Part shown: positions 36,765 to 44,961 of the stretch, piece by piece
Numbering within the stretch: the stretch's first letter is position 1
Layout of the letters: the number at the start of each line of letters is the position of its first letter
Assembly (NCBI RefSeq): GCF_019396355.1
Contig: NZ_JAHKRK010000001.1
Location: 62,001-126,000 of the forward strand
Direction: 5' to 3'
Length of the DNA: 64,000 nucleotides
Source of the DNA: Pseudonocardia nigra
GTDB lineage: Bacteria; Actinomycetota; Actinomycetes; Mycobacteriales; Pseudonocardiaceae
Program-made: the position numbers and the translations under genes
Notes under the pieces: model-generated
Seen by the model: the letters and a program-made list of their open reading frames with translations, nothing else
Databases searched by the model: none
Told to the model about the DNA's origin: nothing

Positions 36765-39104
36765 ATGGCCCAGCACCGCGTCGCCCCCGCACCGAGAGCC
36801 GGCTTGCTCGGCAAGGACACCAGCCGACGGCGCTTCCTCGGCTACCTCATCGCCGCCCCCACGCTCGTCGTCGCGGCCGAGGTCACCCGCCAGTCCGTGT
36901 TCGGCGGCTCGTCGGCCTCGGCCGCGGCGATCCCGTCCGCGCCGCAGACCCCCGAGGTCTACGACCTGCTCGACGCGCTGCGCGACGCGGCGCGGCCCAC
37001 CGCGAACCTGATCCGGATCGAGGTGAACCGCGACGGCACGGTGTCGTTCGCGCTGCCCCGCTCCGACAACGGCCAGGGCATCATCACCTCCACCCAGATG
37101 ATCATCTCCGAGGAGATGGACCTCGAGGTCGAGCAGGTGCGTGTCACCCTCGCCGACGCCCGGCCGGAACTGGTGTTCAACCAGCTCACCGGCGGGTCGA
37201 GCACGACGTTCACCACCTACACGCCGATCCGGGTCGCGGCCGCGCTCGCGAAGGGCCGGCTGCTCGCCGCCGCCGCCCAGATCCTCGACCAGGACGTCCG
37301 CACGCTCACCAGCCGCGGCGGCGTGATCAGCGGGGCCGGCGGCACCGCGCTCCCGTTCTCGGAGCTGACGGAGCGGGCCGCCAGCGCCACGCACGAGCAG
37401 GTGGAGGTCGTCCTCAAGCCCCAGGAGGAATTCCGGGTCATCGGGAAGCCCCAGAACAAGACGGACGCGCGCGCGATCGTCACGGGCCGGAAGAACTTCG
37501 CCACCGACCTGAAGATCCCCGGGGCGCTCCCGACCGTCATCTGCCGGGCACCCGACCTCAACGGCACGCCGAAGCGGGTCGCGAACCTCTCCGAGGTCCG
37601 GAACATGCCGGGTGTCACCGACGTGGAGGTCGTCTCCACCGGTGTCGCGGTCCGCGCGGTCACGTTCGGGCAGGCGATCGACGGGGTCAACGCGCTGCGC
37701 GTCGACTGGAACCCCGGCACGGTCGCGGGCGAGGACGACGAGTCGGTCCTGGAGAAGCTCAGGGCCGCCGAGCTGCCGCTGGCCGTCCCCGCGGGGGTCG
37801 GTGACACCGTCGAGGGCGCGTTCACCTTCTACTTCGCCTCCAACAGCTCCCTGGAGACCAACTCGGCGATCGCCGACGTCCGGCGCGACCGCGCGGAGAT
37901 CTGGGGGGCGATGAAGAACCCCATCGCCGCGCAGGCGGAGATCGCGCGGAAGGTCGGCCTTCCGCAGAACGCCGTCACGGTGCACGTCACCGAGGGCGGC
38001 GGGTCGTTCGGGCGCAAGCTGTTCTTCGACGCCGCGCTCGAGGCCGCCGAGGTGTCGAAGGTGATGGGCAAGCCGGTCAAGCTGATGTGGACCCGGGCCG
38101 ACGACTCCCGGCAGGGCCGGGTGCACCCGATGTCCACCGCGCGCGTGCGGGCCCAGATCGGCGGCGACGCGGTGCTGAGCTACGAGCAGCGGCACACCAG
38201 CGTCGCGACCGAGATCAACCCGGGCCTCGGCGAGCCGATCAGCGCGGCGGCCGTGAAGGTGCCGCTGGGGAACCTCACGCTCTCGGAGAGTGTGTTCGAG
38301 CTGACCCAGGTCACGCCCTACCACTTCGGGGTGTCGACCCGGCTGCTCAACGAGGTCGACATGCGGTTCAACACCGCGAGCATGCGCAACATCTACTCGC
38401 CCAACGTGGCGACGGCGCGCGAGCTGATGGTCGACCGCATCGCCGAGCGGATGGGCAAGGACCCCTACGAGTTCCGCCGCGAGTTCCTCAAGACCGACCG
38501 GCTGCGTGCGGTCCTGGACGCGGTCGCCGGGGAGGGTGACTGGGGCCGCTCGATGGCGCGGGGCACCGCCCAGGGCCTCGGCATCCACACCGAGTACAAG
38601 GGCGTGTGCGCGGCACTGGTGGAGATCGACTGCCGGCCGGAGACGGTGAACCGGAGGATCCGCGAGGCGGTGACGGGCCCGCGGGTGACGAAGGCGACCC
38701 TCGCCGTCGACGTCGGGCTGGTGATCAACCCCCGGGGCCTGGAAGCGCAGATGATGGGCGGCATCAACGATGCGATCGCGCTGATCCTCAGCTCGAGCCT
38801 GCACCTGACCGACGGCCACTTCGTCGAGGCCAGCTGGGACAACTACTTCTACACGCGGCAGTGGAACACCCCGCCGGAGATGAACATCATCATCGTGGAC
38901 TCGGGGGCGGACGAGCCCGGCGGCGCGGGCGAGTTCGGCGTCGCCGCACCGTGCGGTGCGATCGCCAACGCCTACGTGCGCGCGACCGGGAAGGTGCCGG
39001 AGTACTTCCCGATCAACCACAAGGACCCGTTCCCGTTCGAGCCCAAGCCGACCGTGCCGCCGATCCCCCCGTCGCCGACCGACGGCCTGAAGTACACCTA
39101 TTGA
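36765..39104 (+). CDS. Molybdopterin-dependent hydroxylase large subunit, isoquinoline-1-oxidoreductase beta type
   Basis: 779 residues, nearly the length of IorB (about 781). A twin-arginine signal (TSRRRFLGYLIAAPTLVVAAE) precedes the mature domain, so it is exported folded. Moco-binding GSSTTFTT, TEGGGSFGRKLFFDAALEA and GGAGEFGVAAPCGAIANAY, whose Glu is the likely catalytic base, are visible. Such enzymes hydroxylate N-heterocycles or oxidise aldehydes with water as oxygen source and pass electrons to a quinone or cytochrome. ATG 36765 follows AAGAGGAC at proper spacing. The [2Fe-2S] subunit gene follows after 10 bases. There is no separate FAD subunit, as in IorAB. Confidence 0.87.
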   Translation: MAQHRVAPAPRAGLLGKDTSRRRFLGYLIAAPTLVVAAEVTRQSVFGGSSASAAAIPSAPQTPEVYDLLDALRDAARPTANLIRIEVNRDGTVSFALPRSDNGQGIITSTQMIISEEMDLEVEQVRVTLADARPELVFNQLTGGSSTTFTTYTPIRVAAALAKGRLLAAAAQILDQDVRTLTSRGGVISGAGGTALPFSELTERAASATHEQVEVVLKPQEEFRVIGKPQNKTDARAIVTGRKNFATDLKIPGALPTVICRAPDLNGTPKRVANLSEVRNMPGVTDVEVVSTGVAVRAVTFGQAIDGVNALRVDWNPGTVAGEDDESVLEKLRAAELPLAVPAGVGDTVEGAFTFYFASNSSLETNSAIADVRRDRAEIWGAMKNPIAAQAEIARKVGLPQNAVTVHVTEGGGSFGRKLFFDAALEAAEVSKVMGKPVKLMWTRADDSRQGRVHPMSTARVRAQIGGDAVLSYEQRHTSVATEINPGLGEPISAAAVKVPLGNLTLSESVFELTQVTPYHFGVSTRLLNEVDMRFNTASMRNIYSPNVATARELMVDRIAERMGKDPYEFRREFLKTDRLRAVLDAVAGEGDWGRSMARGTAQGLGIHTEYKGVCAALVEIDCRPETVNRRIREAVTGPRVTKATLAVDVGLVINPRGLEAQMMGGINDAIALILSSSLHLTDGHFVEASWDNYFYTRQWNTPPEMNIIIVDSGADEPGGAGEFGVAAPCGAIANAYVRATGKVPEYFPINHKDPFPFEPKPTVPPIPPSPTDGLKYTY

Positions 39105-39114
39105 GGAGCACGCC

Positions 39115-39585
39115 ATGCCCACCCACACCTTCACGCTCAACGGCGAGCGCGTCTCGGTGGACACCGAGGACGACGTGCGCCTGCTCTGGGTCATCCGGGA
39201 CCTGCTGGGGGTCACCGGCCCCAAGTACGGCTGCGGGATCAACGTCTGCAAGGCCTGCACGTCCCACATCAACGGCAAGGCCTTCAACCCCTGCTCCGTG
39301 CCGGTCTCCGACGCCTCCGAGTCCGACGAGATCACCACCATCGAGGGGCTGGCCGACGGCGACGAGCTGCACCCGATGCAGCAGGCCTGGATCGACCGCG
39401 ACGTGCCGCAGTGCGGCTACTGCCAGCCCGGCCAGATCATGGCCGCGGTCGCGAAGGTCCGCCAGTGCATGGCCGAGGGCCGTGACGTCGACGACGACGC
39501 CATCGAGGAGATCCGCAACATCTGCCGTTGCGGCACCTACAACCGCATCCGCGAGGCCATCAAGGCCGGCGCGGAGAACATGTGA
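39115..39585 (+). CDS. [2Fe-2S] subunit of molybdenum hydroxylase, isoquinoline-1-oxidoreductase alpha type
   Basis: 156 residues (IorA is about 152). The N-terminal plant-ferredoxin-type cluster is bound by cysteines in KYGCGINVCKACTSH and NPCS. The C-terminal helical cluster is bound by QCGYCQPGQ and NICRCGTY. It relays electrons from the Moco subunit to an external acceptor. It has no signal of its own and would be co-exported with the large subunit. It lies in the same operon, with a small exported protein gene 10 bases downstream. Confidence 0.92.
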   Translation: MPTHTFTLNGERVSVDTEDDVRLLWVIRDLLGVTGPKYGCGINVCKACTSHINGKAFNPCSVPVSDASESDEITTIEGLADGDELHPMQQAWIDRDVPQCGYCQPGQIMAAVAKVRQCMAEGRDVDDDAIEEIRNICRCGTYNRIREAIKAGAENM

Positions 39586-39595
39586 GGAGATCCCG

Positions 39596-39883
39596 ATGAG
39601 GAAGCGCCTTCTCGGCACGATGCTGCTCGGCGGGGCCGTCCTGCCGTTCGCCGCGGCGGGCACCGCCTCGGCCGCCGAAGCCCCCGAGCACTCGACGAGC
39701 GACCTGGAGCAGGCCGTGAGCGCCGGCGCCGCGACCGTCGCGAACGCCCAGGCCTCGTTCCTCGACGCCGTCGACGGGGAGGAACCGACCGGCGCGGAAG
39801 GGCTCGAGAGCGAGTTCCCGGAGTTCGACTACCGCTACATCGAGGGGCCTGCGGGCGGCCTGCTCAACGGGCCGTTCAGCTGA
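39596..39883 (+). CDS. Small exported protein of unknown function
   Basis: 95 residues with an AGGAGATCCCG ribosome-binding site. Residues 1-27 are a Sec signal (MRKRLLGTMLLGGAVLPFAAAGTASAAE). The mature part is acidic, without Cys, and ends with DYRYIEGPAGGLLNGPFS. I recognise no family. Position as the third gene of the hydroxylase operon, where relatives often carry a cytochrome c gene, suggests an accessory role, but it has no heme-binding CxxCH. Confidence 0.7.
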   Translation: MRKRLLGTMLLGGAVLPFAAAGTASAAEAPEHSTSDLEQAVSAGAATVANAQASFLDAVDGEEPTGAEGLESEFPEFDYRYIEGPAGGLLNGPFS

Positions 39884-39894
39884 CGGAGACCGGT

Positions 39895-39936
39895 CGTGAG
39901 TGCGCAGCGTCGTTGCAGGGACGTTCCGCACTCACG
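39895..39936. repeat. Inverted repeat CGTGAGTGCG...CGCACTCACG, terminator-like
   Basis: Ten-base perfect arms with a 22-base loop between the convergent 3' ends of the small exported protein gene and the dioxygenase gene. It can act as a bidirectional terminator. Similar GTGAGTGCG-arm repeats recur between genes in actinomycete genomes in my recollection, so it may belong to a dispersed repeat family. Confidence 0.55.
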
Positions 39937-40834
39937 GCCGGCCGGGCCGCTGTCCTGCGCTCGGGGTGGTCGTGGTGTCGACAGCGGCGACGAGACCGAC
40001 GGTGTAGCCGCGGATGACGTCACCGGTCACGGTGGCGAGCTGGCTCGCGCCGCCGTCGTCGCCGAAGACGTTGTCGTCCCGGAGGCTGACCTCCGCCAGG
40101 TTCCCGACCGAGGCCTCGTAACCCTCCTGGGCGTACACCTGCGCACAGGCATCGGCCGCAAGCGCGACCTGCGAGGTCGCGATGGCGTTCGACGCCTCCG
40201 TGATGCCCGCCTGGTCCGGGTAGACCTCGAAGTGGACGTGCGGCCAGCGCCCGGGGTAACAGGCCGGGAAGACGCTCGTGAAGCGCACCCGCCCGTCCGC
40301 GTCCGCGATCTGGACACCGCGCAGGTAGTTCTGGTCCTCCACGCCCTGCGAGTACATGGAGTACCCGCCGTCGCGGTCGCAGTGCCAGACGTAGACCGCC
40401 ACCCCGGCGAACGGGACTCCGCCGTTCGCGAGGTCGGTGACCACCAGCTCGAGCGTCATCGGCACGCCGTCGGCCGTACCGCTCGCCTCTCCGAAGCTCG
40501 ATCGGATGTCGCTGCGCACGATCCCGCTCTGCGACAGCACGTCGGGCCCGTTGGACCCGTCCCCCGGGTACGGGCCGGCCGTCTCGTCGGGGATCTCCCC
40601 CGAGGCGCTTCCCGTCGACGCCGTGGCGCTCGACGGGGTGGCGCCGCCCGCGTTGGCGCCGCAGGCCGCCAGGCCGGCGGTCACCGCGCCCAGGCCCAGC
40701 GCCCGCAGCAGCCGCCGCCGGTTCATCAGGGTCCCGACGTCGAAACCCAGCCCTTGGTCCACGACCTCCTCGTCCGGCCGGGCCAACGGCCGGCCCTCGT
40801 ACGTCGACTCCCGATCGTGCTGCTCACGCTTCAC
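39932..40834 (-). CDS. Exported intradiol-dioxygenase-like lipoprotein
   Basis: 300 residues. After an Arg-rich start (RRRLLRALGLGAVTAGLAAC) a lipobox Cys anchors it outside the membrane. The core matches intradiol ring-cleavage dioxygenases: AGPYPGDG, VWHCDRDGGYSMYS (first Tyr ligand), ACYPGRWPHVHFEVY (second Tyr and the His-x-His pair), so all four Fe(III) ligands seem present. Exported homologues exist in actinobacteria, but their substrates are little known. It converges with the hydroxylase operon; together they could treat aromatic or heterocyclic compounds outside the cell (inference). Confidence 0.82.
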   Translation of the reverse strand: MKREQHDRESTYEGRPLARPDEEVVDQGLGFDVGTLMNRRRLLRALGLGAVTAGLAACGANAGGATPSSATASTGSASGEIPDETAGPYPGDGSNGPDVLSQSGIVRSDIRSSFGEASGTADGVPMTLELVVTDLANGGVPFAGVAVYVWHCDRDGGYSMYSQGVEDQNYLRGVQIADADGRVRFTSVFPACYPGRWPHVHFEVYPDQAGITEASNAIATSQVALAADACAQVYAQEGYEASVGNLAEVSLRDDNVFGDDGGASQLATVTGDVIRGYTVGLVAAVDTTTTPSAGQRPGRP

Positions 40835-40939
40835 GTGCTTCTCCGATGCCGTCCGCGACTTCCCGCTCGACGCTAGAGACGGGACCTGTGCCTCGGCTGT
40901 GCCGTCGCTGTGGGCGGCTGTGGAGGGGAGGATGACGGC

Positions 40940-41674
40940 ATGGGGGACCTAGCCGAGGACGCCGAACCACCTATCGTGTGGACCGCGGGCGCGGTGGCGC
41001 GCCGCCCGCCGAGGAGGCACCCGAGCCGCTCGCGGACGGGATCGCGGCGGAGTCGGTGCACGGGCTCGTGCGCGCCGCGCCTGGACGCGGAGACCCTGCG
41101 GCACGTCCTCGACGACGACTTCGCGACCCACGGCCTCGAGACGACCTGGAACGAGCTGTGCGTGCCCGCCCTGACCGCGCTCGGGCGCCGGGTGACGCCG
41201 GCCGGCGACTGTGTGGACGCCGTGCTGCTGCTGTCCTGGGCGATCATCGCCGGCCTGCACCTCGCCGCCGGGCCGACGAACTCGGCGTCCCGGGCCCAGC
41301 GCGCGCTGCTGGCCTGTCCCGAGGGTGAGCGGCACACCATCGGCCTGGAAGCCCTGCACGCCGTGCTCACCGAGCGCCGCACCCCGGCGAACATGCTCGG
41401 GCCATCCGTGCCCACCCCGGTGCTGGTCGCCGCGGCGGACCGGATCCGCCCGGCTGTGGTGGTGGTCTGGTCGCAGGCGCGCCGCACCGCCCGGACCGGG
41501 CTGCTGCGCAAGCTGGCCCCCCTGGCCGGGACCACGATCGCCGCGGGCCCCGGCTGGGACGAGGTGCGGCTCCCGGGCACCGTCGTGCGGGTCACGACCC
41601 TGCGCGGCGCCACCGACGCCGTCACGGCAGCGACCGTCCCCGGCGGTCGCCCCGGCACTTCCGCGCGGGCCTGA
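40940..41674 (+). pseudogene. Decayed MerR-type regulator with cobalamin-binding-like domain
   Basis: A good GGAGGGGAGG site precedes ATG 40940, and the start reads EPPIVWTAGAVARR like a MerR N-terminus, but the rest of the HTH is missing. In a second frame 41020-41085 reads EPLADGIAAESVHGLVRAA. Back in the first frame it continues RLDAETLRHVLDDDFATHGLETTWNELCVPALTALG and VPTPVLVAAADRIRPAVVVVWSQ, the helical and Rossmann-like parts of B12-binding (CarH-like) regulators. The cobalamin His motif is not visible. At least one frameshift (near 41085) and an internal loss are needed to explain it, so it is probably non-functional. Confidence 0.6.
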
Positions 41675-41742
41675 CGGCACCCGCCGGCGTCCGTCGCCTC
41701 GTCGTCGCGCTTGCCGGCCGCCGCATCCGGGTACGAGCGAGC

Positions 41743-42192
41743 GTGCAGCACGATCCCCGATCCGTCGACGACGACCACTCCCGGCCCGATGGCGTCGGCG
41801 ACGAACTCGTCGAGGCCAACGGCAAGCTGTCGGAGGCGCTGGAGTACATCGAGCGCGTCCGCGGCCACCTCTACGCGTTCCACCAGCTCATCGGGCACGC
41901 CGACCTGCTGCTCGACGACGTCGTCGCGGGGCTGCGGAACGCCGGGCACCCGGACCTCGCCCGAGAGGTGCAGGACGAGCTGCTCGGGGCGAACGTCCTC
42001 GCCGGCCGCTGGACGTTCCAGATCGTCGAGGAGTTCGACGAGGGCTACTACGCCACGTTCCGCGCGGTGGAGGAACGGGTGCGGAACGCCACGATGCAGG
42101 GCCGCAGGCACGTGTTCGAGGCCGAGATGAAGCAGCGCAGGCGCAGTCACGGGCGCCCCGGCCACGAGCCCACCCCGGGTGTCGAGACGTAG
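41743..42192 (+). CDS. Conserved-looking hypothetical protein, helical
   Basis: 149 residues from GTG 41743. Mostly helical and charged (ELVEANGKLSEALEYIERVRGHLYAFHQLIGHADLLLDDVVAGLRNAGH), ending in a basic tail. No signal, membrane span or known motif. Its sequence has the composition of a real protein and resembles small hypotheticals found near stress genes in actinomycetes, but I cannot name a family. Confidence 0.6.
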   Translation: MQHDPRSVDDDHSRPDGVGDELVEANGKLSEALEYIERVRGHLYAFHQLIGHADLLLDDVVAGLRNAGHPDLAREVQDELLGANVLAGRWTFQIVEEFDEGYYATFRAVEERVRNATMQGRRHVFEAEMKQRRRSHGRPGHEPTPGVET

Positions 42193-42242
42193 GACGGCGT
42201 CGGCGCCCCCGGACGGGACCGGGGGCGCCCACCGGGTCACCG

Positions 42243-42986
42243 TCAGTCGCGGCGCCGGTCGCGGGTGGCGTCGTCGACCTCGATCTCCTCCTTGCGGACC
42301 TCGCCGCCCACCGTCTCCTGCTCGGTCACCGTCTCGGTCCCGAGCCGAACCCGCTCGACCGGATGCGCCTCGGTGTCCACCACCGGACGCTCGGCGTGCA
42401 ACGTCACCTCGTGCTCCTCCTCGGAGATCGCCGGGCCGTCCGTCGCCGCGCCCCGGTTCGCATCGGTGATCCGCTCCCGCTCGACCCGCACCTCCTCGTG
42501 CGACACCGGCACGTTCACCTGCTGGTGCTCGGTCACCACGTGCTTGCGCAACCGGGCCCGACCCGCCTCACGGGTCTCGGTACCCACCCGTAGCTCCTCC
42601 TCCGACCTGGTCATGGCGTCGTCGGTATTCGGGCCCGAGACGTCGTGGCCTCGCGCGGTGCCGCGCTCGTCCGCGAGCTCGTGCCGGCCGCCGGTCCGCC
42701 CCACGCCCTCGGGGACGACGCTCTCGCGCCCACCCGCAGCAGGCCCGCCGGCCGCGCCGTGATCGAACCCGTAGTGGCGGTACAGCTGCGCCTCCTCCTC
42801 CGGCGAGAGGTGGCCGTCCTGCGCGATCCGCGGCGCGTCCTTCACCGCGGCCTTCTCGTACGCCACGGTGACGCGGTCACCGCCGAGCTCGGCGCCCTGT
42901 AGCGGCACGAAGCTCTCGTGGGTCCCGAACAGCCCGGTCTGCACCGTGATCCACTTGGGCTGGTCGGTGTCGTCGTCGTAGTACAC
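42243..42986 (-). CDS. PRC-barrel and DUF2382 protein, 5'-truncated
   Basis: 247 residues from GTG 42986. The first about 35 residues (YYDDDTDQPKWITVQTGLFGTHESFVPL) are the inside of a PRC-barrel, and the C-terminal half is DUF2382 (EEELRVGTETREAGRARLRKHVVTEHQQVNVPVSHEEVRVERE). The preceding codons still read SGDKIGRVGQV, the start of the PRC strand, but a stop lies a few codons further up. So the first about 20 residues and the native start are missing. Family members are stress-associated cytoplasmic proteins. The truncation meets that of the divergent neighbour. Confidence 0.75.
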   Translation of the reverse strand: MYYDDDTDQPKWITVQTGLFGTHESFVPLQGAELGGDRVTVAYEKAAVKDAPRIAQDGHLSPEEEAQLYRHYGFDHGAAGGPAAGGRESVVPEGVGRTGGRHELADERGTARGHDVSGPNTDDAMTRSEEELRVGTETREAGRARLRKHVVTEHQQVNVPVSHEEVRVERERITDANRGAATDGPAISEEEHEVTLHAERPVVDTEAHPVERVRLGTETVTEQETVGGEVRKEEIEVDDATRDRRRD

Positions 42987-43027
42987 CTGACCGACCCGGC
43001 CGATCTTGTCGCCCGAGCGCCGGTGCC

Positions 43028-43513
43028 GTGGGCATCAACGGCGCCGCCGCCGACCTCGGCGACGCCCGGCAGCGGCTGCACGTGGCCAATGCGGGCTGGG
43101 CCCGGTGGACGCCGGTGAACCTGGCCGCGATCGGCGTGCACCTGGTCGGCGCCATCGGCCTGCTGCTGGCCAACAAGGGCCGGGTCGCCACCCAGCGCGG
43201 CGTGGGTGCCTCCACCGTCGCCAAGACCGCCCTCACCGCGGCCGCGCTCGGCGTCACCGCCTACAGCCGGGCGCTGGGCAAGAAGCTGGAACAGGCCGAC
43301 GGCGTGCCCGTCGAGGGCGGCACCGACCCCGCCGCCGACACCCCGCCCGAGGTCGCCAAGGCCCAGCAGCAGCTCAAGGTCTGCCAGTGGGTGATCCCCG
43401 CACTCACCGCCGGTATCGGCGTGCTCAACGCCGTCCACGGGGAACAGCAGCGGCCCGGCCAGCAGCTCCCCGGCATCCTCGCCAAGCCCGCCCAGCTCCT
43501 CGGCGCCGCCTGA
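43028..43513 (+). CDS. Hypothetical membrane protein, apparently 5'-truncated
   Basis: 161 residues from GTG 43028. Two or three hydrophobic segments (VNLAAIGVHLVGAIGLLLA; AKTALTAAALGVTAYS; WVIPALTAGIGVLNAV) and repeated QQRPGQQLPG at the end. The reading frame begins abruptly with AGAVGINGAAADLG, which looks like the interior of a longer N-terminal helix. No ribosome-binding site is visible, and the upstream bases belong to the cut PRC gene on the other strand. Function unknown. Confidence 0.6.
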   Translation: MGINGAAADLGDARQRLHVANAGWARWTPVNLAAIGVHLVGAIGLLLANKGRVATQRGVGASTVAKTALTAAALGVTAYSRALGKKLEQADGVPVEGGTDPAADTPPEVAKAQQQLKVCQWVIPALTAGIGVLNAVHGEQQRPGQQLPGILAKPAQLLGAA

Positions 43514-43530
43514 CGCCGGCCCGCGGCCAC

Positions 43531-43567
43531 GGCTCCGGCGGGGGGAGCAGGTCCCCCGGCCGGAGCC
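43531..43567. terminator. Strong hairpin terminator between convergent genes
   Basis: A 16-bp stem with one G-G mismatch (43531-43546 with 43552-43567) and a 5-base loop. It lies after the membrane protein gene and before the 3' end of the SnoaL-like gene on the opposite strand. Confidence 0.7.
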
Positions 43568-43595
43568 CTGCGCGGGCGACGGCGGAGTTCCGTCG

Positions 43596-44015
43596 TTAGG
43601 TGAGGGTGGACAGATGCTCGTGGGCAATCTTCCACTCGCCGTGATCGTCCACCATCACAAGGCTGGCGCGTATCTCGCCGGTGAGCGCCTCGCCGTCGGC
43701 CACAGCCTGGTACGCGTACATGCCGGTGACGACCGCGACCGGGCCGAAGACGTCGATCCGCAGGTCCCGGATGTCGCTCCGGATGGACTCGAGTGCGGAG
43801 AACTCCGCCGCCTCGGATTCCATGGCCGCGGCGAAGTCCTGCCGCTCCAAGGGAGCGGCGTCGTTGAACTTCGTGAACTTGGGGCTGTTGAGATGGAAGC
43901 CGGCGAGGCGGTCCAGCTCACCGGCGTCCACGGCAGCGAGGATCTCGTCCAGTCGTTGCCCGATCGCCCGTCGCGCGTCCTCGAACGGCTCTTCGATGGT
44001 GTCCATCCGGTTCAT
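43596..44015 (-). CDS. SnoaL/NTF2-like domain protein (DUF4440 type)
   Basis: 139 residues. The pattern of a long first helix (IGQRLDEILAAVDAGELDRLAGFHL) followed by strands ending in ASLVMVDDHGEWKIAHEHLSTL fits the cone-shaped NTF2/SnoaL fold of small polyketide cyclase-like or ketosteroid-isomerase-like proteins. ATG 44015 is chosen because GGAGGGG lies about 10 bases upstream. Ligand unknown. It stands alone. Confidence 0.72.
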   Translation of the reverse strand: MNRMDTIEEPFEDARRAIGQRLDEILAAVDAGELDRLAGFHLNSPKFTKFNDAAPLERQDFAAAMESEAAEFSALESIRSDIRDLRIDVFGPVAVVTGMYAYQAVADGEALTGEIRASLVMVDDHGEWKIAHEHLSTLT

Positions 44016-44181
44016 CCCTTTCTGGCCCCTCCGTAAGCCGTTGGCTGCGCTCGTCGCTGCAGCGCTCGGCCCGGCGCGGGTGTTCGAGCCGAACGAGGTC
44101 GCGGCACAGCCCGCAGACGACTTGACCGAGAACGGGGGCCAAGAGGGATGCGCCGTTCGGGAAGGGACTACGCGGGGTGCT

Positions 44182-44823
44182 TCAGCCCTTGGCGTACGTC
44201 TCGGCGGTCTTGCTCTCGAACTCGAGCGCCACGAAGGGCTCATCGCCGAGCACCCACGCGTCATGCCCCGGGTCGAGGCGGTACGCGTCACCGGGACCAA
44301 GATCGAGCTCCGAGCCGTCGTTGGAGGCGATGTGGATCCTCCCCGAGACCACGTAGCCGAGATGCGCAGCCTGACAGCTCTCGGTACCAACCACCGGCTT
44401 GATGCACTCCGACCACCGCCAGCCAGGCTGCACGGTCAACCGCGCGACCGTGGCCTGCCCGAGGTGCACGACGCTCACCATGGTCTTGTCAGGAGTTCGC
44501 GTCTCGTCGGGGGTGTCCATGCTCCTGGACTCGAATGCCGGCCATCGCTTGCTCCCCTCATACGCTCTGTCCTGCGTGTCGAAATGGTTACGGCTCGCCA
44601 GCACCCGAGCAAGGCCCCAATTGGCCCTGCGGCAACCATCACTTCTTCCCCGGCCGCTCTTGTGGCTGCGCACCCGGTACTGCGGGTGATCCTCGGAGGC
44701 GCGGACCGTACGGCCGCCGGCCTCGGTGTCCTCGGTGATCTCCTCGACCACCTCGCCCTCCGCCGTGCCACCGTGGCTGCGCCAGGTCACCTCGTCGCCC
44801 TTGCGGAACCGCTGCTCCGCCAT
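44182..44823 (-). CDS. DUF2945-like start fused in frame to a cupin-domain protein
   Basis: 213 residues from ATG 44823. Residues 1-58 (MAEQRFRKGDEVTWRSHGG, EEITEDTEAGGRTVRASEDHPQYRVRSHKSGR) match the small DUF2945 (TUDOR-like) stress protein, which normally ends a few residues later. From about residue 90 onward (SPDETRTPDK-like start, then QPGWRWSECIKPVVGTESCQAAHLGYVVSGRIHI, GPGDAYRLDPGHDAWVLGDEPFVALEF) it is a cupin barrel. Both are usually separate genes. The cupin could also be translated separately from ATG 44520 or a GTG upstream. Either a real fusion or a deletion joined them. Confidence 0.6.
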   Translation of the reverse strand: MAEQRFRKGDEVTWRSHGGTAEGEVVEEITEDTEAGGRTVRASEDHPQYRVRSHKSGRGRSDGCRRANWGLARVLASRNHFDTQDRAYEGSKRWPAFESRSMDTPDETRTPDKTMVSVVHLGQATVARLTVQPGWRWSECIKPVVGTESCQAAHLGYVVSGRIHIASNDGSELDLGPGDAYRLDPGHDAWVLGDEPFVALEFESKTAETYAKG

Positions 44824-44961
44824 GTGGATCAACTCCCGCCGTTCCCCGCCAGGGATGCCGTCGTCCGCTCGCTCGCACGGTCGTACGCCGCGTCCTCGAC
44901 ACCTTCGCCGCCAACCGGGGCGGGCGCGGGCGCTGCTCGGTCGCGTCGAGGCCCGGCCGCC

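Noticed and set aside
36597-39341. 914-residue minus-strand open frame opposite the molybdenum hydroxylase genes
   Set aside because: Antisense shadow of two well-supported genes; Arg/His/Asp/Val-rich without motifs.
41211-42593. 460-residue plus-strand open frame
   Set aside because: Arg/Pro-rich, crosses two supported genes in other frames.
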